From contig CAZJHH010000006.1 in assembly GCA_964545875.1 (NCBI GenBank), forward strand, positions 62,001 to 126,000: a stretch of DNA of 64,000 nucleotides, read 5' to 3'. The translations under genes and the position numbers were made by a program. The stretch comes from DAIPKP01 sp964545875 (GTDB taxonomy: Bacteria; Synergistota; Synergistia; Synergistales; Aminiphilaceae). Under the pieces are notes generated by a model. That model was not told where the DNA came from. It ran no database searches and worked only from the letters and a program-made list of their open reading frames with translations. Every line of letters starts with the position of its first letter. Within the stretch, counting starts at the first letter, position 1. Below are positions 1 to 8,284 of this stretch, one piece after another.

Positions 1-23
1 AGAGCATGTATGGGATGTTTCAT
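1..23 (-). CDS. Start of an unidentified minus-strand gene (partial)
   Basis: Only the first seven codons are inside the window (MKHPIHA, then the edge). The ATG (complement of 21-23) is preceded on the minus strand by a perfect AAGGAGG (complement of 31-37) seven bases upstream, the same ribosome-binding pattern used by most genes here. It would be divergent from the GH108 gene at 235. The product cannot be identified from seven residues. Confidence 0.5.
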
Positions 24-234
24 TCCCGAACCTCCTTTATGGGAAATGACGACGGCAACGCCTCGAGTCTACCAGAATCAAGGCTCGGGCGCTACGAAAC
101 GTTCTTTTCCGCAGAAAATCTCCACTATCTCCGCTTCGGAGAACCAGCCGTTCTTTGAAGCTCTCGGGAAAACTCCGTATGCTCCCTTCAGAAGCGGCGA
201 GGAGCCACAAATTTTCCTGAAGGAGGTATGGCTT

Positions 235-855
235 ATGCATGCGAACATTCCCGCCACGTTGCACCATGAAACCGAGAAGGAGAGAGAAGAGCTTCCCGCT
301 CCGTTTCTCTCCCATATTCTGAAGGTGGAGGGAGGCTACGTGCACCATCCGCAAGATCCCGGAGGAGCCACCCGGTACGGCATTACCGAAAAAAGCCTGC
401 AAAAGGCTCGGAAGGTATTGAAAGGGCTTCCCGAATACCTGAGGGATCTTTCTCCCCGGGAGGCTTCCCGAATTTTTTACGCCTTCTATTACCTTCCCGG
501 AGGATGTTCCGCTCTTCCCTATCCGCTGAGCCTGGCCCATTTCGACGGAGCCGTGCACTGCGGCGTGGATCGGGCCGGAAAGCTGCTGCAGGAGAGCCTG
601 AATCGGCTCTATCCCGAGGAAGAGCCTCTGAAGACGGATGGCTTGGTGGGGCCCCGCACTTTGGAACGAGTGTTCCTTTTACGGAGCTCCGGGGCTTTCT
701 GGCACCGCCTGGGGGTTCAGGAACTTTTACTGGAGCGGATGCGGTTTTACGGAATTCTCGCCCGAAAGTCCCCCGAAATCTACCGGGTTTTTCTCGGGGG
801 GTGGCTCCGACGCCTGGAAGTGCTGTACGATACAGTTTTCCCGGTTACAACCTGA
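235..855 (+). CDS. GH108-family muramidase-like protein (phage-type lysozyme fold)
   Basis: Predicted 206-residue protein that probably cleaves peptidoglycan glycan strands. The N-terminal part has the glycosyl hydrolase 108 signature VEGGYVHHPQDPGGATRYGIT (residues 31-51), in which Glu32 is the expected catalytic acid and the DPGG..YGIT segment shapes the active site. The C-terminal half resembles the peptidoglycan-binding part of this family. The start is set by AAGGAGG at 220-226, eight bases before ATG 235; the frame is open further upstream but has no comparable site. No signal peptide is visible, so export would need a holin or another route. There are no phage genes around it, so it is either a domesticated endolysin or a cell-wall remodelling enzyme. 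A strong terminator follows directly, so it is probably monocistronic. Confidence 0.75.
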   Translation: MHANIPATLHHETEKEREELPAPFLSHILKVEGGYVHHPQDPGGATRYGITEKSLQKARKVLKGLPEYLRDLSPREASRIFYAFYYLPGGCSALPYPLSLAHFDGAVHCGVDRAGKLLQESLNRLYPEEEPLKTDGLVGPRTLERVFLLRSSGAFWHRLGVQELLLERMRFYGILARKSPEIYRVFLGGWLRRLEVLYDTVFPVTT

Positions 856-857
856 AG

Positions 858-902
858 CCGAAGGGCAGTGGCGGATACACGTCACTGCCCTTCGGTTTTT
901 GT
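858..902 (+). terminator. Intrinsic terminator after the GH108 gene
   Basis: A perfect 13-bp stem, CCGAAGGGCAGTG (858-870) with CACTGCCCTTCGG (883-895), a 12-base loop and a following T-run. Confidence 0.9.
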
Positions 903-992
903 ACCCCTTTACATGGTATCATGGGTTGTTACCCCGAAATTCAGGGGGGCCCTTCCGAGGCTCCCCTTTTGAGGGAAAGGGAGGGAGAGTAC

Positions 993-3900
993 ATGAGAGA
1001 GCCCGGGTTTTCCCAAGAAACACATAAAATACTGCGACACCGGTACGAAGCTCTTTCTCCGAAAGAGCGCGGGCTTCTCCGGTTTGCGGCAATATTGACG
1101 GAACCGGTTCCCCGGGAAACGCTTCTCTCGGGATGCATGGCCCTCCTGCCGGAAAATCCCCCGGAGGAAATCCTCTCTCTCCTGGAAACGCTGCACCATC
1201 TGGAGCTCCTCGTCATTCCTCCCCCCTTCGAAGATTTCTGGCACGTTCCCCGGGAAATCCGGGAGTTCGCCACCCGAGAAGCCCTGGAAGAAAAACGCTA
1301 TATCCCTCTTCGGGATGCGGGGGAAGCCCTGCTTCCCCTCCAGCGGTTCAGCCCCTACATCGGCTATCCCCAGGAAGAGGGATGGAAGCTCTTCCGCTCC
1401 ATCCGGAGATCCTTCTATTCAGGTAACTGGAACGACCTGGAGAAAGAACTCTCCCTGTACGAAAAAATCTTCTCCGCCACTCCTCCCGAAGGACTTTCGA
1501 GGGATCCCCTTTTCGATATCTGCACCTCTCCCTTCGACGGCTCCTGGCTTTGCGAACACCTTCCCGCAGGCATGGTGTTCCGGGTGCTAGCCCAACTGGA
1601 ATCCCGTTTCTATACGGGAGAAGATTTTTCTTTGGGAAATGCCTTGTGGCAAACCCTGACGAAAATTCTCATGCGGTTTCCCGAAGCTCCGGAGAAACTC
1701 CGCCGGAGCTGGTACGCTCCTTTTTTCTCCATGCTCCACAGCTATTTCCTTTTTTCGGGAGACACTGAAATCTTGAAGAGCCTCGCCCCCCTTGCCGAAG
1801 AATGGATCTTCGAAGTTCACAGAGCCTGCGAAGCCTTTTTTTCGGGAAATATCCCGGAGAGTCTCTTGTTTTGGGAGGAGGCTCTGCAAAAGCGGCTTTC
1901 CCAGGGCTCCCAGGGAATTCTTCCCTTTCCGTACAGCTCCCTCTACGTGCTCGCTCTTCTGCTTCAGGAGGACCGTCGCCTCTGGGAGAAAGCCCAGGAA
2001 TATCTCAAGCATTGGCGCTCGGTGGAACGGGAGCCTTCGGAGGATCGGGACATTCTGCTCCGTCTTCTGGCGTTCCGCCGGGGTTTTCAGCAGGAGGCGG
2101 AACAGATGGAACGACTCTTTCCTTCTTCCCGGCTCGCCCGGAAGCACCCCTTCACCCGAACCCTTTTCTTTCTCGCTCTTTTCTGGATCTCTCCGGATCA
2201 TCTGCCCCGGCGCAGCGAGGAACTGGTAGACCTTTACCGCCACTGCCGGGAGCGCACACTCCACCGCCTGGGGGCGGAATGTGCGGGACTGCTTCATGCC
2301 GGCGAGCCCCGGGGATACGAGGAGATGACTGTGTGGGGAGACTCTTTTCTTGAAAATCTCGGGAACCCTCCGCTTCGCACCTTCATGGCCTTGAAGAGAG
2401 AGTGGCAGCGCGTTCTGGAAGCCTTGGAAAACCTGAGAGAAGATCTCCCCACAAATTCTCCTCGAGAGGAGCGCCTTACCTGGCGGATAGAGATGAAACA
2501 CCGGGATTCCCAGCGCCCCAAGGTACAGAAAATCACCCCCTGGATACAGAAACGGCTTTCCCGGGGAGGCTGGAGCAGCGGCGCCGAAATAACTCTGAAA
2601 AAACTTTTCGAAGAGGATCGGGAATGCTCCCTTCTCTCTCCCCAGGACAGAACCATTCTGAACGCCCTGGAAGAACAGCCCCCCCGAAGAGGAAAGACTC
2701 CTTTGCGGCATTCCTCGTTTCTCCAGGCTCTTTCGGCTCTCCGGGGGCATGACCGCATCTTTTCGGAGGAGGATCCCCGGGAACAGTTACAACTTCGGGG
2801 AGCCGAACCAGAACTGCACATACGCCAGCATGCCCGAGGGTTCTCCCTGGAGCTTCGCCCCTTCCCCTCCCAAGAGGAGAGAGAGCAGGGGTTCGTTCTT
2901 CTGGAAGAGCATCCGGGATCCCTCATGTTCTTCGTTCTCTCCGAGAGGCATCGGAAAATATTGGGAATCCTGGGAGACTCTCCAAAGCTGGAGATTCCTT
3001 CCTCGGGGCGGGAAAACCTTCTGCGCGCTCTAAAATCCCTTTCGGGGGCGGTTTCCATACTGTCCGAAATCGGCGGCGAGCTTCCGGCGGATACTGCGGC
3101 GGAACGAGAGGGAGAATACCGTCCTTCCGTGAGACTTCTCCCCGAGGGAGAAGGGCTTTACTGCGAGCTTCGGGTATACCCCCTGGGGGAAAAGGGCCCC
3201 GCCTATCGCCCCGGCCAAGGGGGAAGCCTGCTGATTCTCTCTTTGGAGGGCACAACCTGGCAGGTCGCCCGATCTTTGGAAAAGGAAGCTCAAACGGCGG
3301 AACGGGCGCTCTCCTGCTGCGGCGCCCTGGAACGGGGATATCAGGAATCTCCCTGGTCATGGCATCTTTCGAACCCCCAGGATTGCCTGGAGCTTCTCGT
3401 ACAGATCCGGGAATGCCCGGAAATTATCCGAGTGGAGTGGCCCAAGGGAGAATCCTTGAAAATTACCAGGCCCCTCTCATTCGACGACCTTTCAGTAAAA
3501 ATAGCCTCTCGCGAACAGTGGTTTACCCTCTCGGGAGCGCTTCGGATCGACACGAACCGCATGCTGGATTTGAAAGAGCTTCTCGAAAACATGGGAAAAC
3601 ATCCGGGGCAGTTCATCCCCCTGAAAAACGGAGAATTCCTAGCCCTTACCCGGGAATTTCGCCGCCGACTCCAGGATCTGCAAGCCTTCTCCATTCCCAA
3701 GGGCAAGGAACTCCTTTTTCATCCCTCCGCAGCTCCGGAACTGCACCCTCTCTTTCTCCAAACTCCCCCGGAGGATCTCCCTCCGGAATGGACGGAAACC
3801 ATAGAACGATTCAAAACCATCTCCAAGCTGATTCCCCAAGTTCCTTCATCCTTTCAGGGGAAGCTTCGAAACTACCAGGAAGAGGGGTTCCGCTGGCTCG

Positions 3901-5234
3901 TCCGGATGGCCTCTCTGGAACTCGGAGCCTGCCTGGCAGACGACATGGGGCTGGGAAAAACCATTCAGGCTCTGGCGGTGCTGCTCTACCTGGGAGGAAA
4001 GGGGCCTTCCCTGGTGCTGGCTCCGACTTCGGTGTGCATGAACTGGCTTCGCGAGGCCCGCCGCTTCACCCCCACCCTGACCATGAGTTTTCTCGGCGAG
4101 GGAAACCGGGAGGAGCTCCTGGCGAACCCCGGCCCCTGCCATGTGGTTCTGTGCAGCTACGGACTTCTGCACAACGAAGTGGGGGCCCTGGAAAAAATCT
4201 CCTGGAACTGCATCGTTCTGGATGAAGGACAAGCCATCAAAAACCCCCGAACCCAGCGGTGGAAAAACGTGATGAAGCTCCGGGGCAATTTTCGGCTCAT
4301 CACCAGCGGCACTCCCCTGGAAAATCATCTGGGAGAACTCTGGAGCCTCTTTCGTTTTCTGAACCCCGGACTTCTGGGATCCCTCAAAAGCTTCAACTCC
4401 CGATTTGCCTTTCCCATCGAAAAGGAGAGGGATTCCCATGCGGCAAAGCGGCTGAAACGGCTTCTGGAGCCCTTTCTCCTGCGGCGAACGAAAAGCCAGG
4501 TGCTGGAGGAACTTCCTCCTAAAACGGAAATTCTCCTGTCGGTACAGCTCTCTCCGGAAGAGGCCTCTCTCTATGAAGCCCTGCGACGACAAGCCCTGGC
4601 AGAGGCTCAAAACGCCGCTCTTCCCCAGGGGCAGAGACGAATTCGCATTCTCGCTCACATCATGAAGCTCCGCCGGGCGTGCTGCCATCCCCGGCTGATT
4701 CTCCCCGAGAGCGGCTTCGGAAGTTCCAAGCTCAAAGCTTTGGAAAAAATTCTGTGGGATCTCGAAGAGAACCAACATCGGGCCCTGGTATTCAGCCAAT
4801 TCGTGGATCACCTCTCTCTGGTGCGAGCCTTCCTGGACCGCCGGGGAATCTCCTATCAATACCTGGATGGAAACACCTCTCTGCGGGAGCGGAAAAAACG
4901 GGTGGACACCTTTCAGCGGGAGGAAGCCACCTGTTTTCTCATCAGCCTGAAGGCGGGAGGCATGGGGCTGAACCTTACCGCGGCGGATTACGTGGTACAT
5001 CTGGATCCATGGTGGAATCCCGCCGTGGAGGACCAGGCTTCGGACCGGGCCCACCGGATAGGCCAGACCCGGCCGGTAACCATCTATCGCATGGTGGCGG
5101 AAGGAACCATCGAGGAAAAAATCGTAGCTCTCCACGGACACAAGCGGACCCTGGCGGAGGACATTCTCCAGGGGCGGGAACAAATCCCCGAAATTTCCAT
5201 GGAGGAACTTCTCGGGCTCCTGCGAAAGGAATAG
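993..5234 (+). CDS. SNF2/Rad54-family DEAD-like ATPase (bacterial HepA-like helicase) with a large unassigned N-terminus
   Basis: Predicted 1413 residues. The C-terminal ~460 residues are a complete SNF2 motor: Walker A DMGLGKT (Lys989), the motif II box VLDEGQAIKN (Asp1077), SGTPLENHLGELWSL (motif III), the LRRTK segment, then the helicase-C half with FSQFVDHL, YLDGNTS, SLKAGGMGLNLTAADYVVHLDPWWNP and DRAHRIGQ (motifs V-VI). Such proteins translocate on double-stranded DNA to remodel protein-DNA or RNA polymerase complexes. Motif II reads DEGQ where bacterial SNF2 proteins usually have DEAQ or DEAH. The first ~900 residues are rich in Leu, Glu and Arg and match no domain I recognise; they may hold a SWIM-less substrate-binding region. 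ATG 993 follows GGGAGGGAG. In-frame starts exist upstream (for example 921) but would run into the preceding terminator region. No restriction or defence genes adjoin it. Confidence 0.85.
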   Translation: MREPGFSQETHKILRHRYEALSPKERGLLRFAAILTEPVPRETLLSGCMALLPENPPEEILSLLETLHHLELLVIPPPFEDFWHVPREIREFATREALEEKRYIPLRDAGEALLPLQRFSPYIGYPQEEGWKLFRSIRRSFYSGNWNDLEKELSLYEKIFSATPPEGLSRDPLFDICTSPFDGSWLCEHLPAGMVFRVLAQLESRFYTGEDFSLGNALWQTLTKILMRFPEAPEKLRRSWYAPFFSMLHSYFLFSGDTEILKSLAPLAEEWIFEVHRACEAFFSGNIPESLLFWEEALQKRLSQGSQGILPFPYSSLYVLALLLQEDRRLWEKAQEYLKHWRSVEREPSEDRDILLRLLAFRRGFQQEAEQMERLFPSSRLARKHPFTRTLFFLALFWISPDHLPRRSEELVDLYRHCRERTLHRLGAECAGLLHAGEPRGYEEMTVWGDSFLENLGNPPLRTFMALKREWQRVLEALENLREDLPTNSPREERLTWRIEMKHRDSQRPKVQKITPWIQKRLSRGGWSSGAEITLKKLFEEDRECSLLSPQDRTILNALEEQPPRRGKTPLRHSSFLQALSALRGHDRIFSEEDPREQLQLRGAEPELHIRQHARGFSLELRPFPSQEEREQGFVLLEEHPGSLMFFVLSERHRKILGILGDSPKLEIPSSGRENLLRALKSLSGAVSILSEIGGELPADTAAEREGEYRPSVRLLPEGEGLYCELRVYPLGEKGPAYRPGQGGSLLILSLEGTTWQVARSLEKEAQTAERALSCCGALERGYQESPWSWHLSNPQDCLELLVQIRECPEIIRVEWPKGESLKITRPLSFDDLSVKIASREQWFTLSGALRIDTNRMLDLKELLENMGKHPGQFIPLKNGEFLALTREFRRRLQDLQAFSIPKGKELLFHPSAAPELHPLFLQTPPEDLPPEWTETIERFKTISKLIPQVPSSFQGKLRNYQEEGFRWLVRMASLELGACLADDMGLGKTIQALAVLLYLGGKGPSLVLAPTSVCMNWLREARRFTPTLTMSFLGEGNREELLANPGPCHVVLCSYGLLHNEVGALEKISWNCIVLDEGQAIKNPRTQRWKNVMKLRGNFRLITSGTPLENHLGELWSLFRFLNPGLLGSLKSFNSRFAFPIEKERDSHAAKRLKRLLEPFLLRRTKSQVLEELPPKTEILLSVQLSPEEASLYEALRRQALAEAQNAALPQGQRRIRILAHIMKLRRACCHPRLILPESGFGSSKLKALEKILWDLEENQHRALVFSQFVDHLSLVRAFLDRRGISYQYLDGNTSLRERKKRVDTFQREEATCFLISLKAGGMGLNLTAADYVVHLDPWWNPAVEDQASDRAHRIGQTRPVTIYRMVAEGTIEEKIVALHGHKRTLAEDILQGREQIPEISMEELLGLLRKE

Positions 5235-5779
5235 ATCCATGGAGAGAACATACAAGCATCTTTCTCGGAATTTTCTCCACGCTTCAAAGCCGAAGAAAAG
5301 TTCCGAATCCTCGAGGCGAAAAGCACCCAGAAATAATGAGCACAAAATTTTCAAGGATGGCATGCCAAGTTTTTCAAGAAACTAAGGGAAATTACGGAAA
5401 AAACTCTTTCTCCGAAAAAGAGATGGCTTTTTAGGATGTTCTATAGTAAAATGATTTTAGTTTACGGAAGACGCTCCCGAAAATGTGTGCTCTTTTCTCT
5501 ACAAAAGCGATATGGAATTTTTATCCCCCTACGTCGATACTTTTCGTGCGCCTCCAGGGCTTCCGTGATAATATGGGGGAATGGATACAAACTAAGCCTT
5601 CGAAAATTTTCGGATATTGCGGGCAAAAGTCGGGAAAATTTCCCGAAAAGCTTAGTTCTCGGAGGCGGAATATTTCTATTCACCCTTTCAGGACCGGGGT
5701 AGAGAAATTCCCGGAAAACGACGTTTTTTCATCTTTTGGTGTATTTTGCAAGAAGCCCTGTAAAGGAGGGTTTGCAGCT
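5235..5779. other. 545-bp AT-richer intergenic region
   Basis: No convincing gene is visible. A weak CTCTTT/AAAGAG hairpin lies at 5404-5422, a few bases before a short T-run (5428-5432), and could end the SNF2 transcript. TAAAAT- and GATAATAT-like hexamers occur around 5446 and 5567 without good -35 partners. The cytidine deaminase promoter must lie in this stretch or just upstream of 5762 but cannot be placed. Confidence 0.4.
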
Positions 5780-6574
5780 ATGGATAGACACGACGAAGAC
5801 AATCCCACTCAATTCACCCAAATGACGTCCCTGCTCTCCCGGGCGGCTTTTTTTGCCCGACCTCCCATTTCCAAGTTCTGCGTGGGAGCCGTAGCCCGCG
5901 GAGAGAGCGGCGGTTTCTACATGGGAGCAAATATGGAGTTCCCCGGAGAACCTTTGAGCTCTTCCATCCATGCGGAACAATCTGCGGTGATGCATGCCTG
6001 GCACAAGGGAGAACACCGGATTACCCATCTCGCGGTGAACGCCCCCCCCTGCGGGCTCTGCCGGCAATTTCTCATGGAACTTCAAGGGGCGGAATCCCTG
6101 AAAATTCTCCTCCCCGGCGAAGCTCCCCGAACACTTTCGGAGTTTCTCCCCCGGGCCTTCGGCCCCGGGGATCTTCATAAATCGGTACGTCTCCTGGATG
6201 AAGAGACCACCCTCCTTTCCCGGAAAGGGCTTCCTTCAGGAGATTTCCTGGCAGATGCGGCCCTGAAGGCGGCGGAAAAGAGCTACGCCCCTTATTCCGG
6301 GGGGTTTGCGGGGGTGGCCCTGGAGCTTGAAGGAGCGGGAATCGTGGCAGGACGCTACGCGGAAAATGCGGCCTTCAACCCCAGCATGTCACCTCTGGCA
6401 TCGGCCGTTACCCTGATGGTTCTGGAGGGGCATGAGAATCGCAGAATTCTCCGAGCGGTACTGGTGGAGGCCGAAAATATTCCCATAAGCCATAGAAGAG
6501 CCTGTGAGGGAATTCTTGCCTCCTGGGCTCCCGGCAGTGAACTTGAGTACTTTTCGGTTTCAAAAAAGGAATAA
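5780..6574 (+). CDS. cdd: Cytidine deaminase, two-domain (E. coli Cdd-type)
   Basis: Predicted 264-residue zinc enzyme that hydrolyses cytidine and deoxycytidine to uridine and deoxyuridine in pyrimidine salvage. The N-terminal domain holds HAEQSAVMHAW (His64 zinc ligand, Glu66 proton shuttle) and PPCGLCRQF (Cys91 and Cys94 zinc ligands). The E. coli enzyme also has one histidine and two cysteine ligands. The C-terminal half (from about residue 150, AALKAAEKSYAPYSGGFAGVALE) is the second, catalytically inactive deaminase fold that completes the long homodimeric form. At 264 residues it is slightly shorter than E. coli Cdd. ATG 5780 has AAAGGAGG at 5762-5769. It is flanked by its own upstream intergenic region and a promoter for the next gene, so it is probably transcribed alone. 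Confidence 0.88.
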   Translation: MDRHDEDNPTQFTQMTSLLSRAAFFARPPISKFCVGAVARGESGGFYMGANMEFPGEPLSSSIHAEQSAVMHAWHKGEHRITHLAVNAPPCGLCRQFLMELQGAESLKILLPGEAPRTLSEFLPRAFGPGDLHKSVRLLDEETTLLSRKGLPSGDFLADAALKAAEKSYAPYSGGFAGVALELEGAGIVAGRYAENAAFNPSMSPLASAVTLMVLEGHENRRILRAVLVEAENIPISHRRACEGILASWAPGSELEYFSVSKKE

Positions 6575-6579
6575 ACTTG

Positions 6580-6607
6580 TTGCAGCCTGAGCTACTCATG
6601 GTAGAAT
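6580..6607 (+). promoter_or_regulatory. Putative sigma-70-type promoter for the carboxyltransferase gene
   Basis: TTGCAG (6580-6585), 16 bases, TAGAAT (6602-6607). The ~100-base leader that follows contains two small hairpins, GCCCC/GGGGC near 6650 and CCGCA/TGCGG near 6674-6686, of unknown role. Confidence 0.5.
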
Positions 6608-6706
6608 ACCCAAAGTTGGCAGCTTTTACACACAATTTGGCGGAGAAGGCCCCGGAAGGGGCACCAAAGAGAGCCGCATTATGCGGAAAACGGGGAGGTT
6701 TTTCTG

Positions 6707-8173
6707 TTGTCTACAGACAATACCAAAAACAATGTGAAGGTATCTGGAAATACAGGGCAGAACCATGATGCCCCCAAGCACCGCAAAGTAGGAATCACCG
6801 AAACCGCCTTTCGGGATGCGCACCAGTCGATTATGGCTACCCGGCTGCGCACGGAAGACATGCTTCCCATAGCGGAGACCATGGACGAGGTGGGATATCA
6901 CTCCATGGAAGTATGGGGAGGAGCCACCTTCGACACCTCCATGCGTTTCCTCGAACAGTGCCCCTGGGAACGGCTTCGGCAAATCCGGAAACGCATGAAG
7001 AAAACCAAGCTTCAGATGCTCCTCCGGGGACAAAATCTGGTGGGGTACCGCCACTACGCGGACGATGTGGTGCGGGAGTTCGTAAAGCGCGCCGTGGGAA
7101 ACGGACTGGACATCATTCGGGTTTTCGACGCCCTCAACGATTTGCGGAACGCTGAAATCGCCGCGGATCAGATCAAGAAAGAAGGGGCCCATCTGCAGAT
7201 GTGCATCTCCTACACCATCTCCCCGGTGCACAGCGTGGAAGCCTTCGGCAAGCTCGCCAAAGAAATGAAGGAGATGGGGGCGGATTCCATCTGCGTGAAG
7301 GACATGGCGGGGCTCATCAGCCCGGTGGATGCCAAGAAGCTCGTCACCTCCATCAAGAAACATACCGACGGTCTTCCCGTGCAGTTCCACTGCCACTACA
7401 CCAGCGGCATGGCCGCCATGGCTTATTTCGCCGCCCTCGAGGCGGGAGCGGACGTGGTGGACTGCGCCATATCCCCCTTCGCCATGGGCACCAGCCAGCC
7501 CGCCACGGAAGCCATCGTGGCGGCCCTCATGGGGGGCGAACTGGATACCAAGATCGACCTGGCGCACCTTCTGCCGGTATCCAACTACTTCAAAGAACTT
7601 CGGGAAAAGTATGCGGATCTGATCATGGGCATGACCGGAGTGGACGTGAACGTGCTGATCTACCAGATTCCCGGAGGCATGTACTCCAACCTTCAGAGCC
7701 AGCTCAAGGAACAGAACTCTCTGCACAAGCTCGAAGCGGTGCTGGAGGAAGTACCCAAGGTTCGTAAGGCCATGGGATATCCTCCCCTGGTAACCCCCAC
7801 CAGCCAGATCGTGGGAACCCAGGCCACTCTGAACGTTCTCCTGGGACAGCCCTGGAAGATGATTCCCAAGGAAGTGAAGATGTACTTCCAGGGATACTAT
7901 GGCCGTCCTCCCGCAGAGGTGGATCCGGAAGCGGCGAAAAAGGCCATCGGCGACGAGGAACCCATCACCTGCCGTCCCGGGGAGATGCTGGAGCCGGAGC
8001 TCGAAGCCGCTCGTGAGGCTATCAAGCCCTACATCACCCAGCCTGAGGATGTGCTGAGCTATGCCATTTTCCCCCAGGTAGCCAAGGACTTTCTTCCCAA
8101 AAAGTTCGCCCGGGAAACCGGCACCGATGGAGGTTTCGAAAAAACCGACACCGACGGAGTCTATCCCGTATAG
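6707..8173 (+). CDS. Biotin-dependent carboxyltransferase subunit (oxaloacetate decarboxylase alpha / pyruvate carboxylase B type) lacking the biotinyl domain
   Basis: Predicted 488 residues. The N-terminal TIM barrel is of the carboxyltransferase type: TAFRDAHQSIMATRLRTEDML, EVWGGATFDTSMRFL, LLRGQNLVGYRHY, DSICVKDMAGL and the metal-binding HCHYTSGMA. The conserved C-terminal PYC/OadA region follows (GQPWKMIPKEV, YYGRPPAEVDPE). These enzymes move CO2 between carboxybiotin and pyruvate/oxaloacetate or a related acid. No MKM biotin attachment site is present, so biotin must sit on a separate carrier not encoded nearby. It could belong to a Na+-pumping decarboxylase or a split pyruvate or methylmalonyl carboxylase. 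The start is TTG: GGGGAGG (6692-6698) sits eight bases upstream, and no ATG or GTG fits the frame better. A terminator follows. Confidence 0.85.
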   Translation: MSTDNTKNNVKVSGNTGQNHDAPKHRKVGITETAFRDAHQSIMATRLRTEDMLPIAETMDEVGYHSMEVWGGATFDTSMRFLEQCPWERLRQIRKRMKKTKLQMLLRGQNLVGYRHYADDVVREFVKRAVGNGLDIIRVFDALNDLRNAEIAADQIKKEGAHLQMCISYTISPVHSVEAFGKLAKEMKEMGADSICVKDMAGLISPVDAKKLVTSIKKHTDGLPVQFHCHYTSGMAAMAYFAALEAGADVVDCAISPFAMGTSQPATEAIVAALMGGELDTKIDLAHLLPVSNYFKELREKYADLIMGMTGVDVNVLIYQIPGGMYSNLQSQLKEQNSLHKLEAVLEEVPKVRKAMGYPPLVTPTSQIVGTQATLNVLLGQPWKMIPKEVKMYFQGYYGRPPAEVDPEAAKKAIGDEEPITCRPGEMLEPELEAAREAIKPYITQPEDVLSYAIFPQVAKDFLPKKFARETGTDGGFEKTDTDGVYPV

Positions 8174-8200
8174 ACCGCAATACTTCCGGAACAGAGCACA

Positions 8201-8239
8201 AGAGGCGGGAATCCCTGAAGGGGTTCCCGCCTCTTTTTG
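8201..8239 (+). terminator. Intrinsic terminator after the carboxyltransferase gene
   Basis: AGAGGCGGGAA (8201-8211) pairs with TTCCCGCCTCT (8224-8234), followed by TTTTTG. On the minus strand there is no T-run, so it serves the plus-strand gene. Confidence 0.9.
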
Positions 8240-8284
8240 TCGAGCATTGCTCTTTCGGAAAAGAACGGATATACCGGCAGAAAA

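Noticed and set aside
235..855. Prophage marker
   Set aside because: The GH108 muramidase type is common in phages, but no holin, capsid, integrase or attachment site is nearby.
5084..5434. Short frames at the end of and after the SNF2 gene on both strands
   Set aside because: They overlap the SNF2 coding end or lack ribosome sites, and the translations show no features.
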